Shown here one piece after another: positions 29,166 through 39,103 of a stretch of 64,000 bases of DNA; within the stretch, counting starts at the first letter, position 1, and each line of letters starts with the position of its first letter. Made by a program: the position numbers and the translations under genes. This DNA comes from Enterobacter sp. BIGb0383. GTDB taxonomy: Bacteria > Pseudomonadota > Gammaproteobacteria > Enterobacterales > Enterobacteriaceae. The stretch spans positions 124,001 through 188,000 of the forward strand of contig NZ_RJKQ01000005.1 of NCBI RefSeq assembly GCF_003751845.1, read 5' to 3'. A model generated the notes under the pieces. It did not search any database. It was not told the origin of the DNA and worked only from the letters and a program-made list of their open reading frames with translations.

Positions 29166-29738
29166 TTAAGGCATCTGCGTCGGGGCCGGGGTTGCCGATG
29201 ACGGGCTGACCTGCGTTGGCGAGGTCGCCGGAACGGTCGTCGCCGCCCCACCGCTTTGCTGCACCGGGACCGCCGTCTGCGGAACCGGAACCAGGGTCAG
29301 ATCGGCTTTGGTGCCGCCTTGATTAATCACCGGTTTCACGGCATCGGTGATAAAGACCAGCTTATCATTGACGGTAATCGCCGCACTCAGCAGGATACGC
29401 GCGTTAGGCTGAATATCCTTCGGGTCAAACGGCAGCTCAAAGCTGAACGGCGCCTGTTTCCCTTCGGTACGCACGGCGCGCTGGGCAATCACTTTCGATG
29501 GCGCATCGGCAAGCGACGCGTCAGAGATCGTGACGGTTAAAACGGCATCCGGCGGCAGAGCGACTTTCTGGCGGATCCACACCGTACCGGACACGTTAGG
29601 TTGCTGAATAACAGGCTGAGTCGCCGACGCAGAGGCATTCGGGTTTGGCGCGGGCGTCTGGATATCTGCACTTTTATCGGCGCAGGCCGCCAGCGCAACC
29701 GCCATCGCTAAACCACTAAACATGTGCACGAATTTCAT
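29166..29738 (-). CDS. ybaY: Lipoprotein YbaY
   Basis: A 190-residue envelope lipoprotein of unknown function. The signal peptide ends in the lipobox LAAC with Cys19. The middle, VSGTVWIRQKVALPPDAVL, is the conserved YbaY beta-rich domain; the last 50 residues are a Pro/Thr/Ser-rich tail. I chose the ATG at 29738, which has AGGAGA upstream and gives the E. coli length; an in-frame ATG at 29756 adds six residues. Confidence 0.95.
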   Translation of the reverse strand: MKFVHMFSGLAMAVALAACADKSADIQTPAPNPNASASATQPVIQQPNVSGTVWIRQKVALPPDAVLTVTISDASLADAPSKVIAQRAVRTEGKQAPFSFELPFDPKDIQPNARILLSAAITVNDKLVFITDAVKPVINQGGTKADLTLVPVPQTAVPVQQSGGAATTVPATSPTQVSPSSATPAPTQMP

Positions 29739-29955
29739 TGGCGTTCTCCTTATCATCTATGCACCAGTGAGACATCGCCCACCAGAGTGAGTGGTCAACA
29801 CTGTATTAACGAGCATAAGTCTGGCACAGATCTTTTATAATGGCCTGTAAATGCCCCGTTATTCAGATTATTGCACCCATCGGACCACTTGCAATTCTGG
29901 GTTATAATCAGCCTGTATCCCCCGCCGCTGCGGTTTTATCATAATGAGGACATCT

Positions 29956-30816
29956 ATGAGCCAGGCATTAAATAATCTGCTGACGTTGTTAAACCTGGAG
30001 AAAATCGAAGAGGGATTATTCCGCGGCCAGAGTGAGGATCTGGGTTTACGCCAGGTCTTTGGTGGCCAGGTGGTGGGTCAGGCGCTGTACGCGGCGAAGG
30101 AAACCGTGCCCGCAGAGCGCTTTGTTCACTCTTTTCACAGCTACTTTCTGCGCCCCGGCGACAGCCAGAAGCCCATCGTCTATGACGTAGAAGTGCTGCG
30201 CGACGGCAACAGCTTTAGTGCCCGCCGCGTGGCCGCCGTTCAGAACGGCAAGCCCATTTTCTATATGACGGCGTCTTTCCAGGCGGCTGAAACCGGGTAT
30301 GAACATCAGAAAGCGATGCCCGCAGCCCCCGCGCCGGACAATCTGAAGTCTGAAACCGATATTGCCCGCGCCCTGGCGCATCTGCTGCCGCCGACGGTGC
30401 GGGAAAAATTCCTCAGCGATAAGCCGCTGGAGATCCGCCCGGTCGAGTTCCATAACCCGATGAAAGGCCATACGGCTGAACCGGCCCGCCAGGTATGGAT
30501 CCGCGCCAACGGGCAGATGCCGGAAGATCTGCGGGTTCATCAGTATCTGCTGGGCTACGCCTCCGACTTTAACTTCCTCCCGGTGGCGCTACAGCCCCAC
30601 GGCGTCGGCTTCCTCGAACCGGGGATGCAGGTCGCCACTATCGATCACTCGATGTGGTTCCACCGCCCGTTTGATATGAACGAGTGGCTGCTCTACAGCG
30701 TGGAGAGCACCTCAGCCTCCAGCGCACGCGGCTTTGTGCGCGGCGAGTTTTATACTCAGGACGGCGTACTGGTTGCTTCTACCGTGCAGGAAGGCGTAAT
30801 GCGTAATCGCAGTTGA
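29956..30816 (+). CDS. tesB: Acyl-CoA thioesterase II
   Basis: Hydrolyses medium- and long-chain acyl-CoA. The 286 residues equal E. coli TesB, with a double hotdog fold: [19 protein letters not shown] in the first domain and the C-terminal [13 protein letters not shown] motif carrying the catalytic Asp region. The ATG at 29956 follows GAGG and gives [20 protein letters not shown]; an in-frame ATG four codons upstream is less likely. It is convergent with amtB across a bidirectional terminator. Confidence 0.97.
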   Translation: MSQALNNLLTLLNLEKIEEGLFRGQSEDLGLRQVFGGQVVGQALYAAKETVPAERFVHSFHSYFLRPGDSQKPIVYDVEVLRDGNSFSARRVAAVQNGKPIFYMTASFQAAETGYEHQKAMPAAPAPDNLKSETDIARALAHLLPPTVREKFLSDKPLEIRPVEFHNPMKGHTAEPARQVWIRANGQMPEDLRVHQYLLGYASDFNFLPVALQPHGVGFLEPGMQVATIDHSMWFHRPFDMNEWLLYSVESTSASSARGFVRGEFYTQDGVLVASTVQEGVMRNRS

Positions 30817-30831
30817 TAAGACGCAGAATGT

Positions 30832-30856
30832 AAAAAAGCCTCCCGTGGGAGGCTTT
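30832..30856. terminator. Bidirectional terminator between tesB and amtB
   Basis: GCCTCCC-gt-GGGAGGC stem with A6 on the left flank and TTT on the right; the T-run is stronger for leftward amtB transcripts. Confidence 0.85.
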
Positions 30857-30882
30857 GCTGCTTATGGAGACCACTCAAAAAA

Positions 30883-32169
30883 TCAGGCGTTGTAGGCGTT
30901 CTCGCCGTGGCTGTTGACGTCCAGACCTTCGCGCTCCTGCTCTTCCGGCACGCGCAGACCGACGGTGATATCAGCCAGTTTAAAGCCAACGTAAGCGACA
31001 ACGGCGGACCAGACGGCGGTGAGGCCGATACTCTCCAGCTGAACCAGCAGCTGATGGCCCATGGTCACGCCTTCCGCATAGCCCACGCCGCCCAGCGACG
31101 TTGACGCGAAGATAGCGGTCAGCACGCAGCCGACGATACCGCACACGCCGTGCACACCGAAGACATCGCACGGGTCATCAACGCGCAGCCAGCGTTTCAG
31201 CGCGGTAACACCCCACAGACCGGCCAGACCCGCAGCCAGACCGATAAGCATTGCGCCACCCACACCAACATAGCCACAGGCCGGAGTAATACCCACCAGA
31301 CCCGCGATAGCACCGGAGCACGCACCCAGTAAGGACGGCTTGCCGCGAACAACCCACTCGCCGAAGACCCAGGCCAGGATAGCGGCAGCGGTCGCGACCA
31401 CGGTGTTAACGAATGCCAGCGCGGCGATTTCGTTTGCAGAACCCGCAGAGCCGGCGTTAAAGCCAAACCAGCCGATATAGAGGATCGCCGTGCCGGTAAA
31501 GACCATCGGCAGGTTATGCGGTTTGAAGGCTTCTTTGCCGAAGCCCACGCGTTTGCCCATCAGGTAAGCACCCACCAGACCCGCCACGGCGGCGTTGATG
31601 TGTACAACGGTCCCCCCCGCAAAGTCCATCGCGCCGTGGGAAGCCAGCAGGCCACCGCCCCATACCATATGTGCGATAGGCACATAGGAGAGAGTCATCC
31701 ACACCACCACGAAGATCAGGACCGCGGAGAAGCGAATACGCTCGGCCAGCGCACCGACAATAAGGCCGACGGTAATCGCCGCGAACGAGCCCTGGAAGGC
31801 CACGTGGATATACTGATAGAAGCTACCGGTCACCGCCGTCAGCTCAATGTTTTTCAGCATCGCCCAGTTAAAGCTGCCGAAGAAGTTGTTGCCTTCACCG
31901 AAGGCCAGCGAGTAGCCGTACACCACCCACAGGATACAGACCAGCGCAAAGGTCACCGCGACCTGCGTCAGCATGGAGAGGACGTTTTTGCCGCGGATCA
32001 GGCCACCGTAGAACAGCGCAATCCCCGGGACGGTCATAAACAGCACCAGCGCGGTGCAGATCATCATAAAGGCGTTATCGGCTTTATCGGCCACGGCAGG
32101 TGCGGCCATGGCCAGGCCCGGCAGCAGCGCCAGTGAAGCCAGTGTTGTTTTAATTGTTGCTATCTTCAT
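30883..32169 (-). CDS. amtB: Ammonium channel AmtB
   Basis: Trimeric ammonium channel of the inner membrane, blocked by GlnK when nitrogen is plentiful. The 428-residue protein has a cleavable signal peptide (ending AMAAP), eleven membrane helices, the conserved FAGGTVVHINAAVAGLVGA and the pore His segment CDVFGVHGVCGIVG. I chose the ATG at 32169 for match to E. coli MKIATIKT; in-frame ATGs at 32178 and upstream would add residues. It is 30 bp downstream of glnK in the glnK-amtB operon. Confidence 0.97.
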   Translation of the reverse strand: MKIATIKTTLASLALLPGLAMAAPAVADKADNAFMMICTALVLFMTVPGIALFYGGLIRGKNVLSMLTQVAVTFALVCILWVVYGYSLAFGEGNNFFGSFNWAMLKNIELTAVTGSFYQYIHVAFQGSFAAITVGLIVGALAERIRFSAVLIFVVVWMTLSYVPIAHMVWGGGLLASHGAMDFAGGTVVHINAAVAGLVGAYLMGKRVGFGKEAFKPHNLPMVFTGTAILYIGWFGFNAGSAGSANEIAALAFVNTVVATAAAILAWVFGEWVVRGKPSLLGACSGAIAGLVGITPACGYVGVGGAMLIGLAAGLAGLWGVTALKRWLRVDDPCDVFGVHGVCGIVGCVLTAIFASTSLGGVGYAEGVTMGHQLLVQLESIGLTAVWSAVVAYVGFKLADITVGLRVPEEQEREGLDVNSHGENAYNA

Positions 32170-32199
32170 CTTTTCCATCCCCATCACTGTGTGCAGGAG

Positions 32200-32538
32200 T
32201 TACAGTGCCGCTTCGTCGGCTTCGCCGGTACGAATACGAATGACGCGTTGCAGCTCGGCAACGAAAATTTTGCCGTCGCCAATTTTGCCGGTATAGGCAG
32301 CCTTACTGATCACATCGATCACTTCATCAAGCTGATCGTCCGCAATCGCCACATCGATCTTCACCTTCGGCAGAAAGTTGACGCTATATTCCGCGCCGCG
32401 GTACAGCTCGGCATGACCCTTCTGTCGACCGAAGCCTTTCACTTCGGTGACGGTCAGTCCCTGAATACCAATGGAAGACAGCGCTTCGCGGACGTCTTCG
32501 AGTTTGAACGGTTTGATTACCACGGTAACCAGCTTCAT
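32200..32538 (-). CDS. glnK: PII nitrogen regulatory protein GlnK
   Basis: Trimeric signal protein of 112 residues that senses ATP/ADP, 2-oxoglutarate and glutamine status and blocks AmtB. The uridylylated Tyr51 sits in ELYRGAEY of the T-loop; the PII C-terminal signature GKIGDGKIFV is present. The ATG at 32538 is the only start fitting PII proteins; the longer frame to 32748 reads into the promoter. A sigma-54 promoter and an NtrC-type site lie upstream. Confidence 0.98.
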   Translation of the reverse strand: MKLVTVVIKPFKLEDVREALSSIGIQGLTVTEVKGFGRQKGHAELYRGAEYSVNFLPKVKIDVAIADDQLDEVIDVISKAAYTGKIGDGKIFVAELQRVIRIRTGEADEAAL

Positions 32539-32591
32539 AGATCCCCTCCAGTCAGAATTCAGTAGTAGCAGCGAACACGAATAGAGATAAG

Positions 32592-32606
32592 CAAGGGGCA
32601 TGCCAG
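32592..32606 (-). promoter_or_regulatory. Sigma-54 promoter of glnK-amtB
   Basis: Leftward TGGCATGCCCCTTGC fits the -24/-12 consensus TGGCAC-N5-TTGC, with GG and GC correctly spaced. It is 54 bp upstream of the glnK start. Confidence 0.88.
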
Positions 32607-32710
32607 AAATGGAAAAAAGGGATTTTTCAGGCCACAGAGCCGCGCCGCAGGCGGGTCGCTGAAATGAGAAAAGTGTGATCGGGATTAAGATTGTTCTGTA
32701 AAAAGAAAAA

Positions 32711-32727
32711 CGCACCATGACAGTGCA
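32711..32727. promoter_or_regulatory. NtrC (NRI) binding site upstream of glnK
   Basis: CGCACCATGACAGTGCA fits the dyad TGCACYA-N3-TRGTGCA with two mismatches, about 120 bp upstream of the sigma-54 promoter. A half-site TTGCACCAG is seen at 32743-32751. Confidence 0.65.
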
Positions 32728-32789
32728 TGATGCGTTACGTTTTTGCACCAGAGAAAACAGGCCCGGTCAGCACGCCTGATTTTGGTGCA

Positions 32790-34568
32790 TCAGGCGTTAA
32801 GAGACTCTTCGCGGGTGCTCACCTGCAGCTCCTCTCCCGCCAGCTGTAGCTGGTACATCTGCCAGTAGCGCCCTTTTGCCTCAAGCAGCTGCCGGTGTGT
32901 TCCCCGCTCCACGGCCTGGCCGCGATGCAGCACCAGAATGGTATCGGCATCGACGATCGTCGAGAGTCGGTGAGCAATCACCACCAGCGTCGTATGCTGG
33001 CGCACGCTGGCCAGCGCCTGCTGGATGGCGCGCTCGGTGCCAGAATCAATGCTGGCGGTGGCCTCATCAAGGATCAGGATCTGCGGCGTGGCTACCAGCA
33101 CGCGGGCCATCGCCAGCAGCTGTTTCTGTCCGACGGACAGGTTATTGCCCTGCTCGCCCAGCCGGGTGTGGATCCCGTCGCTCATGCCGCGCGCAAGCTC
33201 TGCCAGCTGGACCGTTTCCAGCGTCTGCCAGACCTGCTCTTCGCTGATATCGCGGCCCAGGGTCACGTTAGCGAAAAAGGTATCCGCCATCACCACCGGA
33301 TCCTGCTGCACCATCGCGATCCCCTGACGCAGCGCGCCGTGACTGAGCGTCTCCAGCGGTCTACCGTCAAGGCTAATCCTTCCCTCGCTGAGCGGATAGT
33401 AGCCCATCAGCAGGCTGGCCAGCGTGCTCTTGCCGCTGCCCGTATGCCCGACCAGAGCCACAAACCCCCGCGAGGGAATATGCAGGTTAATGTCGTGCAG
33501 CACGCGCACGTCATCACGATAGGCAAATGACAGATCGGCAATGTCGATAGCACCGCTCTGCAGAGGACGACTATCGTCACCGTAGGTCTGCCGCGGACGG
33601 TCCATCAGTTCAAAGACGCGCTCACCGGCCACCACCGCCTGCTGGAGCATCGACTGCTGGGTGGTGAGTTCGATTAACGGTTCATTCAGACGCCCGAGAT
33701 AGCTGATAAAGGCATACAGCACCCCGACCTCGACGCTACCGGGCGCGGAAAAACCAAACAGCATCAGCAGGCCGCAGAGGATCAGCGCCGAGAAGAGGCT
33801 CAGCAGCGGACGCAGCAGGAAGCCGTCGAGCCGCAGGGTCTGCATTCTCGCCAGATAGTGGGAACGGCTGGCCACCCCCATCCGCTCGCCAAAGCGTGCC
33901 TGCTGGCGGAACTGCTGGATCACGCTCATGCCGCCGATCACTTCGTTAAAACCGTCGTTAATGTCCGCCAGGTAGGCGCGAAGCCGACGCACGATGGGCG
34001 TACTGAAGCGCTGGTAAATCACCATTACCACCAGCACCGCCGGGAAAATAGCGATGGCGATCAGCGCCATTCGCCAGTCGAGGCTGAACATCGCCACCAG
34101 CATCGCGCCGATCAGCGCTGCGCTGCGCAGCACCGTCGCCACCACGGTCACGTAGAGATCGCGAATGACCTCCGTGTCGTTGGTCACGCGGGAGATAAGC
34201 TGCCCCACCGGCTGGGTATCAAACGCGCTAATCGGCTGGCGCAGGGCGGCGTCCATCACGTCGATGCGCAGCTTTTGCACCACGCCGACGGCAGCCTGGT
34301 TAAAGAGCAGCGACTGGGCATAGTGCAGCCAGGCCGCCAGCAGCTGTAGCCCGATATAAGCCACGGCCAACCCGGCGATTAATCCCAGCGGCAGCCACTC
34401 TTTGGCGACCATATTATCGATAAAGTAGCTGATAAGCAGCGGGCCGCTGACCTCCGCCGCCGCCGCAACCCACAGCATCACCACCGCAGTCGCCAGCTGT
34501 TTTCGCCACACAGAGCCGTAGGCCAGCAGCCGTTTCAATGTTGGCCAGAGCGGTCCTTTATTACGCAT
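32790..34568 (-). CDS. mdlB: Heterodimeric ABC transporter subunit MdlB
   Basis: Multidrug-type ABC half-transporter of 592 residues: six membrane spans (about 25-310) and an ATPase with Walker [10 protein letters not shown], signature LSVGQKQLL and Walker [13 protein letters not shown]. It pairs with MdlA. The ATG at 34568 overlaps the mdlA stop by eight bases and gives a length like E. coli MdlB (593). An upstream in-frame start at 34598 lies within mdlA. The signature reads LSVGQ rather than LSGGQ, as in E. coli. Its substrate is unknown. Confidence 0.95.
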   Translation of the reverse strand: MRNKGPLWPTLKRLLAYGSVWRKQLATAVVMLWVAAAAEVSGPLLISYFIDNMVAKEWLPLGLIAGLAVAYIGLQLLAAWLHYAQSLLFNQAAVGVVQKLRIDVMDAALRQPISAFDTQPVGQLISRVTNDTEVIRDLYVTVVATVLRSAALIGAMLVAMFSLDWRMALIAIAIFPAVLVVMVIYQRFSTPIVRRLRAYLADINDGFNEVIGGMSVIQQFRQQARFGERMGVASRSHYLARMQTLRLDGFLLRPLLSLFSALILCGLLMLFGFSAPGSVEVGVLYAFISYLGRLNEPLIELTTQQSMLQQAVVAGERVFELMDRPRQTYGDDSRPLQSGAIDIADLSFAYRDDVRVLHDINLHIPSRGFVALVGHTGSGKSTLASLLMGYYPLSEGRISLDGRPLETLSHGALRQGIAMVQQDPVVMADTFFANVTLGRDISEEQVWQTLETVQLAELARGMSDGIHTRLGEQGNNLSVGQKQLLAMARVLVATPQILILDEATASIDSGTERAIQQALASVRQHTTLVVIAHRLSTIVDADTILVLHRGQAVERGTHRQLLEAKGRYWQMYQLQLAGEELQVSTREESLNA

Positions 34569-36333
34569 CGGCACTCTCCTCGCCCACATCCGGCGCATCG
34601 TTCAGCGCCGCTTCCAGTTGTTGATAGCGGTACATGTCCCGGTACCAGCCCGGCTGCGTCACCAGCTGTTCGTGTCGCCCGCGCTGGCCAACGTGTCCAT
34701 GCTGCAGCACGATGATTTCATTCGCTTCCGTCAAGGCAGACAGGCGATGGGCGCTGATAATCACCGTTCGTCCGTCGCTCCACTGGCGCAGGTTGTGTAA
34801 AATTTGATGTTCGGTACGGCCGTCAACCGCCGAGAGCGCATCGTCCAGCAGCAGAATTTCCGCCTCCAGCAGCAGCGCACGCGCAATGGAAATACGCTGT
34901 TTCTGGCCGCCGGAGAGCATCACGCCGCGTTCACCCACTTCGGTGTCATACCCCTGGGGCAGACGCAGAATATCGTCATGAACGCAGGCCAGCGCCGCTG
35001 CCCGCTCAATCTCCTCCTGCGTTGCCTGAGGATGGCCGAGGGCAATATTCTGCGCCACGGTGTCGGAGAACAGGAACGGCGTCTGGCTGACAACCGCCAG
35101 CCGACTGCGCCAGCTATCGAGCTGTAGCTTCGTCAACGGTCTGTCGTGGAAACGAATTTCACCGTCATCGATATCGAAGTGGCGCTGAATAAGCGACAGC
35201 AGGGTACTTTTGCCCGATCCGGTCGGACCGCAAATGCCCAGCATCTGGCCCGGATGAAGGGTGATATCCAGATCGCTCAGGGTGGCGCGATCCGTCTGGG
35301 GATAGCGGAATTCGCGCAGGGCAACGGTCAACACTCCGCGCCCTTCCGGCAGGGTTTCGCTGCCGTCATTGACGACCGGCGCTTCCGCCAGCATGGCGCG
35401 GATACGGCTGTAGGCGGCGCTGCCGCGTTCGACGATATTGAACATCCAGGCCAGCGCCAGCATCGGCCAGATCATCAGGCCGAGATACATCAGGAAGCTG
35501 GTCAGCTGGCCGAGAGTCAGCTGCTGATGCACAACCATCCAGCTTCCGCCGCCGATAGCCAGCAGGTTCGCCATACCAATGGCGATATAGATAGTCGGGT
35601 CAAAGCGGGCGTCCACGCGGGCAACGCGCATATTTTTCGCCCCGGTATCGGCTGCCTCTTCGGCAAACAGCGACGACTGGCGATCCTCAAGCCCGAAGGC
35701 TTTGATCATCCGGATGCTGGTCATGCTCTCCTGGGTCCGGTCATTGAGCACGGAAAAGGCGGCCTGAGCCTGCTTAAAGCGCTCGTGGAGCTGGTCGCCG
35801 TAGCGCTTGATCACCAGCGCCATAATCGGCATCGGCAGCAGCGCCAGCAGGGTCAGCTGCCAGCTAATCTGGGTGGACATGACAATCAGTACCACGCAGC
35901 CCATCACCAGCGAGTCCACCAGCGTCAGCACGCCTTCCCCGGCGGCAAATACCACGCGATCCACATCGTTGGTGGCGCGGGCCATCAGATCCCCGGTGCG
36001 GTGGCGCAGATAGAATTCCGGATGCTGGCGGCTAAGCTGACGGTAGAAATCTTCCCGTAGCTCGACGGCAAGCTGGTAAGACGCCCCGAACAGCAGGACG
36101 CGCCAGACATAGCGCAGCAGATAGGTCGCGATAGCCACCAGTACCAGCGCGCCGATCCACAGCAAAATACGCTGGGCGGTGGCGTGATCTTCGCTAACGC
36201 CGTCAACGATAATGCCCACCACTTTCGGCGGGATCAGCTGCAGTATGGCAATAATGATAAGCAGGGCAACGGCGCCGAGATAGCGACGCCATTCCCGACG
36301 GAAGTACCAACCTAGTTGAGCAAATAATCGCAC
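34561..36333 (-). CDS. mdlA: Heterodimeric ABC transporter subunit MdlA
   Basis: Half-transporter partner of MdlB, 590 residues as in E. coli. Six membrane spans precede an ATPase with Walker [10 protein letters not shown], signature LSGGQKQR and a Walker B reading [12 protein letters not shown], where the usual catalytic Glu is Asp; this degenerate site is normal for one partner of heterodimeric exporters. I chose the GTG at 36333 with AGGA upstream, because it gives the E. coli N-terminus [15 protein letters not shown]; an ATG at 36369 would add 12 residues. decR is 54 bp upstream on the same strand. Confidence 0.94.
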   Translation of the reverse strand: MRLFAQLGWYFRREWRRYLGAVALLIIIAILQLIPPKVVGIIVDGVSEDHATAQRILLWIGALVLVAIATYLLRYVWRVLLFGASYQLAVELREDFYRQLSRQHPEFYLRHRTGDLMARATNDVDRVVFAAGEGVLTLVDSLVMGCVVLIVMSTQISWQLTLLALLPMPIMALVIKRYGDQLHERFKQAQAAFSVLNDRTQESMTSIRMIKAFGLEDRQSSLFAEEAADTGAKNMRVARVDARFDPTIYIAIGMANLLAIGGGSWMVVHQQLTLGQLTSFLMYLGLMIWPMLALAWMFNIVERGSAAYSRIRAMLAEAPVVNDGSETLPEGRGVLTVALREFRYPQTDRATLSDLDITLHPGQMLGICGPTGSGKSTLLSLIQRHFDIDDGEIRFHDRPLTKLQLDSWRSRLAVVSQTPFLFSDTVAQNIALGHPQATQEEIERAAALACVHDDILRLPQGYDTEVGERGVMLSGGQKQRISIARALLLEAEILLLDDALSAVDGRTEHQILHNLRQWSDGRTVIISAHRLSALTEANEIIVLQHGHVGQRGRHEQLVTQPGWYRDMYRYQQLEAALNDAPDVGEESADA

Positions 36334-36387
36334 GCAGTTATATCCTGAACGTGATTTTCCGGTCCGCAATACCTGCGACCGGGAGGG

Positions 36388-36846
36388 TTATTCAATGGGT
36401 AAAGCCGTGGTGTATTTTATCTGTTCCATGGCAAAGCTTGAAGTGACATCCGACAGACCGGGCACGCTATTCACCAGCCGTTTATAGAAGTCATCATAGC
36501 GCTTCATATCCGCCACCTGCACCCGCAACAGGTAGTCGTACTCTCCCGCCATACGCCAGAAACCGAGCACTTCCGGCATGTTCGCCACCTCAGCGGTAAA
36601 GCGATTATACCAGTCGCTGCTGTGCTGCTGGGTCTTGATCAGCACAAAAGCCGTCAGACCCAGCCCCAATTTTTCGGGATCCAGCAGAGCGACTTTCGCC
36701 CGTAAAACGCCTTCGTCTTCGAGTCGTCTAAGGCGTTTCCAGCAGGGAGTGGTGGTCAGATTAACGGCATCGGCCAGCGCCTGCAAAGAGAGCGTACAGT
36801 CCTGCTGTAAGAGCGCCAGCAGTTTTCGGTCAATTTTATCTATCAT
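36388..36846 (-). CDS. decR: Cysteine-responsive Lrp-family regulator DecR (YbaO)
   Basis: A 152-residue Lrp/AsnC regulator: N-terminal helix-turn-helix ([21 protein letters not shown]) and C-terminal RAM ligand domain ([20 protein letters not shown]). E. coli DecR activates cysteine detoxification genes in response to L-cysteine. Here it is divergent from a cysteine desulfhydrase gene, 115 bp apart; in Salmonella the same pair is known, where YbaO controls cdsH. That supports direct control here. Confidence 0.96.
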   Translation of the reverse strand: MIDKIDRKLLALLQQDCTLSLQALADAVNLTTTPCWKRLRRLEDEGVLRAKVALLDPEKLGLGLTAFVLIKTQQHSSDWYNRFTAEVANMPEVLGFWRMAGEYDYLLRVQVADMKRYDDFYKRLVNSVPGLSDVTSSFAMEQIKYTTALPIE

Positions 36847-36859
36847 CGCCCATTCCCGT

Positions 36860-36872
36860 AGAAAAAATTTCT
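36860..36872. promoter_or_regulatory. Candidate DecR site between decR and cdsH
   Basis: AGAAA-aaa-TTTCT, a short perfect palindrome just upstream of decR in the divergent promoter region, with another A/T tract (CAATTTTTTCC) near 36905. The assignment is by position only. Confidence 0.3.
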
Positions 36873-36961
36873 CCCTTCATTCTATTCCAAAGGCTAAATG
36901 GCAACAATTTTTTCCCCGCTTTCGGCTATTCTGGGCACAAATTGACAAACGGAACGCCATC

Positions 36962-38014
36962 ATGAACAGCAACTGGGTCAAATACGCTATTAATGAAATC
37001 AATGCCGATGCGCAGCGCTCGGCGGACACGCACCTGATTCGCCTTGCCCTCCCCGGTTTTCCCGGGATCCAGCTCTATCTGAAGGATGAAAGCACCCATC
37101 CCACCGGCAGCCTGAAGCACCGTCTGGCGCGTTCCCTGTTTCTCTACGGCCTGTGCAACGGCTGGATTAACGAAGGCACGACGATTATCGAATCCTCCTC
37201 CGGTTCCACGGCGGTGTCGGAGGCCTGGTTTGCGCGCCTGCTGGGCCTGCCGTTTATCGCGGTGATGCCCTCCTGCACCGCCAGACGCAAAGTTGAGCAA
37301 ATTACTTTTTACGGTGGCCGCTGCCACTTCGTCGACAGCGCCTGTGAAATCTACGCCGCGTCGGAAACCCTGGCCCGGGAGCTGAACGGTCATTATATGG
37401 ACCAGTTCACCTTCGCCGAGCGCGCCACCGACTGGCGCGGCAATAACAACATTGCCGACAGCATCTTCCGTCAGATGAAAAACGAACCGCACCCGGAGCC
37501 GGATTACATTGTGATGAGCGCCGGGACCGGCGGCACCTCCGCAACCATTGGCCGCTATATCCGCTGCCAGGGCTACGATACGCAGCTGATGGTCGTCGAC
37601 CCGCAGAACTCGGTATTTCTCGATTACTGGCAGAGCCGTGACGCCGGGCTGCGCAGCACCGTTGGCAGCAAAATCGAAGGTATCGGCCGCCCGCGCGTGG
37701 AGCCGTCGTTTATTCCCGACGTGGTGGATGAAATGATGCGCGTCCCGGACGCCGCCAGCGTGGCAATGGCCCACTGGCTGGAAACGCAGCTGGGCCGCAA
37801 GGTGGGCGCCTCGACCGGGACCAATATGTGGGGCGCTTTGCAGCTGGCGGTGCGGATGCGCGAAGAGGGCCGCAGCGGCTCTATCGTCACCCTGCTGTGC
37901 GATAGCGGTGAACGCTATCTGGACACCTACTACAACCCACAGTGGGTCAGCAACAATATCGGGGATATTGCGCCCTGGACCGCGCAGATTCAGGCGCTGG
38001 TTTACCCAAAATAA
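36962..38014 (+). CDS. cdsH: PLP-dependent L-cysteine desulfhydrase (CdsH-like)
   Basis: A 350-residue fold-type II PLP enzyme of the cysteine synthase superfamily. The PLP Lys is Lys52 in [11 protein letters not shown], with the Ser-rich phosphate site [11 protein letters not shown] and the [12 protein letters not shown] motif. Position next to decR identifies it as the CdsH type, which degrades cysteine to pyruvate, ammonia and sulfide. The final three codons and the stop lie inside a 127-bp intergenic repeat (38001-38127), so the C-terminus may have been altered by its insertion. A frame starting at 36578 is antisense to decR and rejected. Confidence 0.88.
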   Translation: MNSNWVKYAINEINADAQRSADTHLIRLALPGFPGIQLYLKDESTHPTGSLKHRLARSLFLYGLCNGWINEGTTIIESSSGSTAVSEAWFARLLGLPFIAVMPSCTARRKVEQITFYGGRCHFVDSACEIYAASETLARELNGHYMDQFTFAERATDWRGNNNIADSIFRQMKNEPHPEPDYIVMSAGTGGTSATIGRYIRCQGYDTQLMVVDPQNSVFLDYWQSRDAGLRSTVGSKIEGIGRPRVEPSFIPDVVDEMMRVPDAASVAMAHWLETQLGRKVGASTGTNMWGALQLAVRMREEGRSGSIVTLLCDSGERYLDTYYNPQWVSNNIGDIAPWTAQIQALVYPK

Positions 38015-38127
38015 TTCGAGCTGGATCAAGGCGGCAAGGGAGTGAATCCCCGGGAGCTTACACCAGTAAGTGACTGGGGTGAGCGAGCGCAGCCAACGCA
38101 GAGGCGACTTGAAGTATGAAGGGTAAA
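38001..38127. repeat. Long palindromic intergenic repeat, copy 2
   Basis: Inverted relative to copy 1 at 492-616; ends TTTACCC and GGGTAAA. Shared segments include GAAGTATGAAGGGTA, GCTCACCCCAGTCACTTA (on the minus strand) and CGAATTATTTTGGGTA (on the minus strand). It lies between convergent cdsH and cof and supplies the cdsH stop codon. Confidence 0.85.
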
Positions 38128-38182
38128 ATAAAAAAACGGGCCGGTCCAGAACAGACCTGCCCGGTGGCTGTTAAGCGCCTTG

Positions 38183-39001
38183 CTATTCGGGGGAATATGG
38201 AAGGTCAGGGTCATTCAGCCAGTGAGTTAAAAAGTGGGACACGGCCTGATTCTGGCAGTGTCCGATAACCGGAAGATGTGGCAGGGCAGCGATCAGCTGC
38301 GGCATGGCGTTACCCATAATCAGCCCGCGTCCGACGCTGCCGAGCATTTCACGATCGTTCATCGCGTCGCCAAAGGCCATACAGTCGTGCAGCCCAATTC
38401 CCAGATGCAGACCCAGCGTTGTCAGAGCCGCGCCCTTATTACAGCCGAGCGGCAGCACCTCCAGACAGTCAAAACCTGAGAAGCAGAGATGCGCCCGTTC
38501 ACCCAGGGCTTCATTAAGCTGGATACGCAGGCGGCAGAGATCGTCATGATCGCCGCAGAAGCAGATTTTGGTCACGTCGTGGGCCGGAATACGCTTGAGG
38601 TCCGTCAGTTGGCAGCTAAACCCGCTAATGCTGTGGGCCTCCAGCATCCAGGGCTCGGCATAATTCGTCAGCCAGCCGCTATCGTTAAAGACATGCATAC
38701 TGGCCTGCGTATCCCATTTCGTGTGCAGCACCCGATCGGCCACCGCCGGGTCGAGATCCTGGCGATACAGCACATCGCCCTCACGGCTATGAATACGCGT
38801 CCCGTTGCCGGTAATCAGCCAGGCATCCAGCGCCAGCGTACCGGCAATATGACGCATCTCAAGGGCGTGACGACCGGTCGCAAACGTCAGGGCTACACCC
38901 CGCTCGCTCAGCTGTCGCAGGGCCGTCAGGGTTTTATCACCCAGACGGTGATCCGGCATCAACAGAGTGCCGTCCATATCAAAAGCCGCGAGTTTTGCCA
39001 T
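38183..39001 (-). CDS. cof: HMP-PP phosphatase Cof (HAD superfamily)
   Basis: A 272-residue HAD phosphatase of the Cof subfamily, the E. coli length. Motif I DMDGTL (Asp8, Asp10), a C2 cap, and the conserved [11 protein letters not shown] motif IV are present. E. coli Cof hydrolyses 4-amino-2-methyl-5-hydroxymethylpyrimidine pyrophosphate, a thiamin intermediate, and other phosphates. It is divergent from ybaE with about 100 bp between. Confidence 0.95.
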   Translation of the reverse strand: MAKLAAFDMDGTLLMPDHRLGDKTLTALRQLSERGVALTFATGRHALEMRHIAGTLALDAWLITGNGTRIHSREGDVLYRQDLDPAVADRVLHTKWDTQASMHVFNDSGWLTNYAEPWMLEAHSISGFSCQLTDLKRIPAHDVTKICFCGDHDDLCRLRIQLNEALGERAHLCFSGFDCLEVLPLGCNKGAALTTLGLHLGIGLHDCMAFGDAMNDREMLGSVGRGLIMGNAMPQLIAALPHLPVIGHCQNQAVSHFLTHWLNDPDLPYSPE

Positions 39002-39103
39002 AACCGTTTCTCATTCCTGCGATGCGTTTCACTTGCAGAGCAGTATTGCGTGATATATACGGAAGTAATAGTGAATACTTTTGGCTAATTGTTCAGGGTT
39101 TCT

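Noticed and set aside
38026-38214. 62-codon minus-strand frame next to cof
   Set aside because: Made mostly of the intergenic repeat copy 2; the same translated pattern appears in copy 1.
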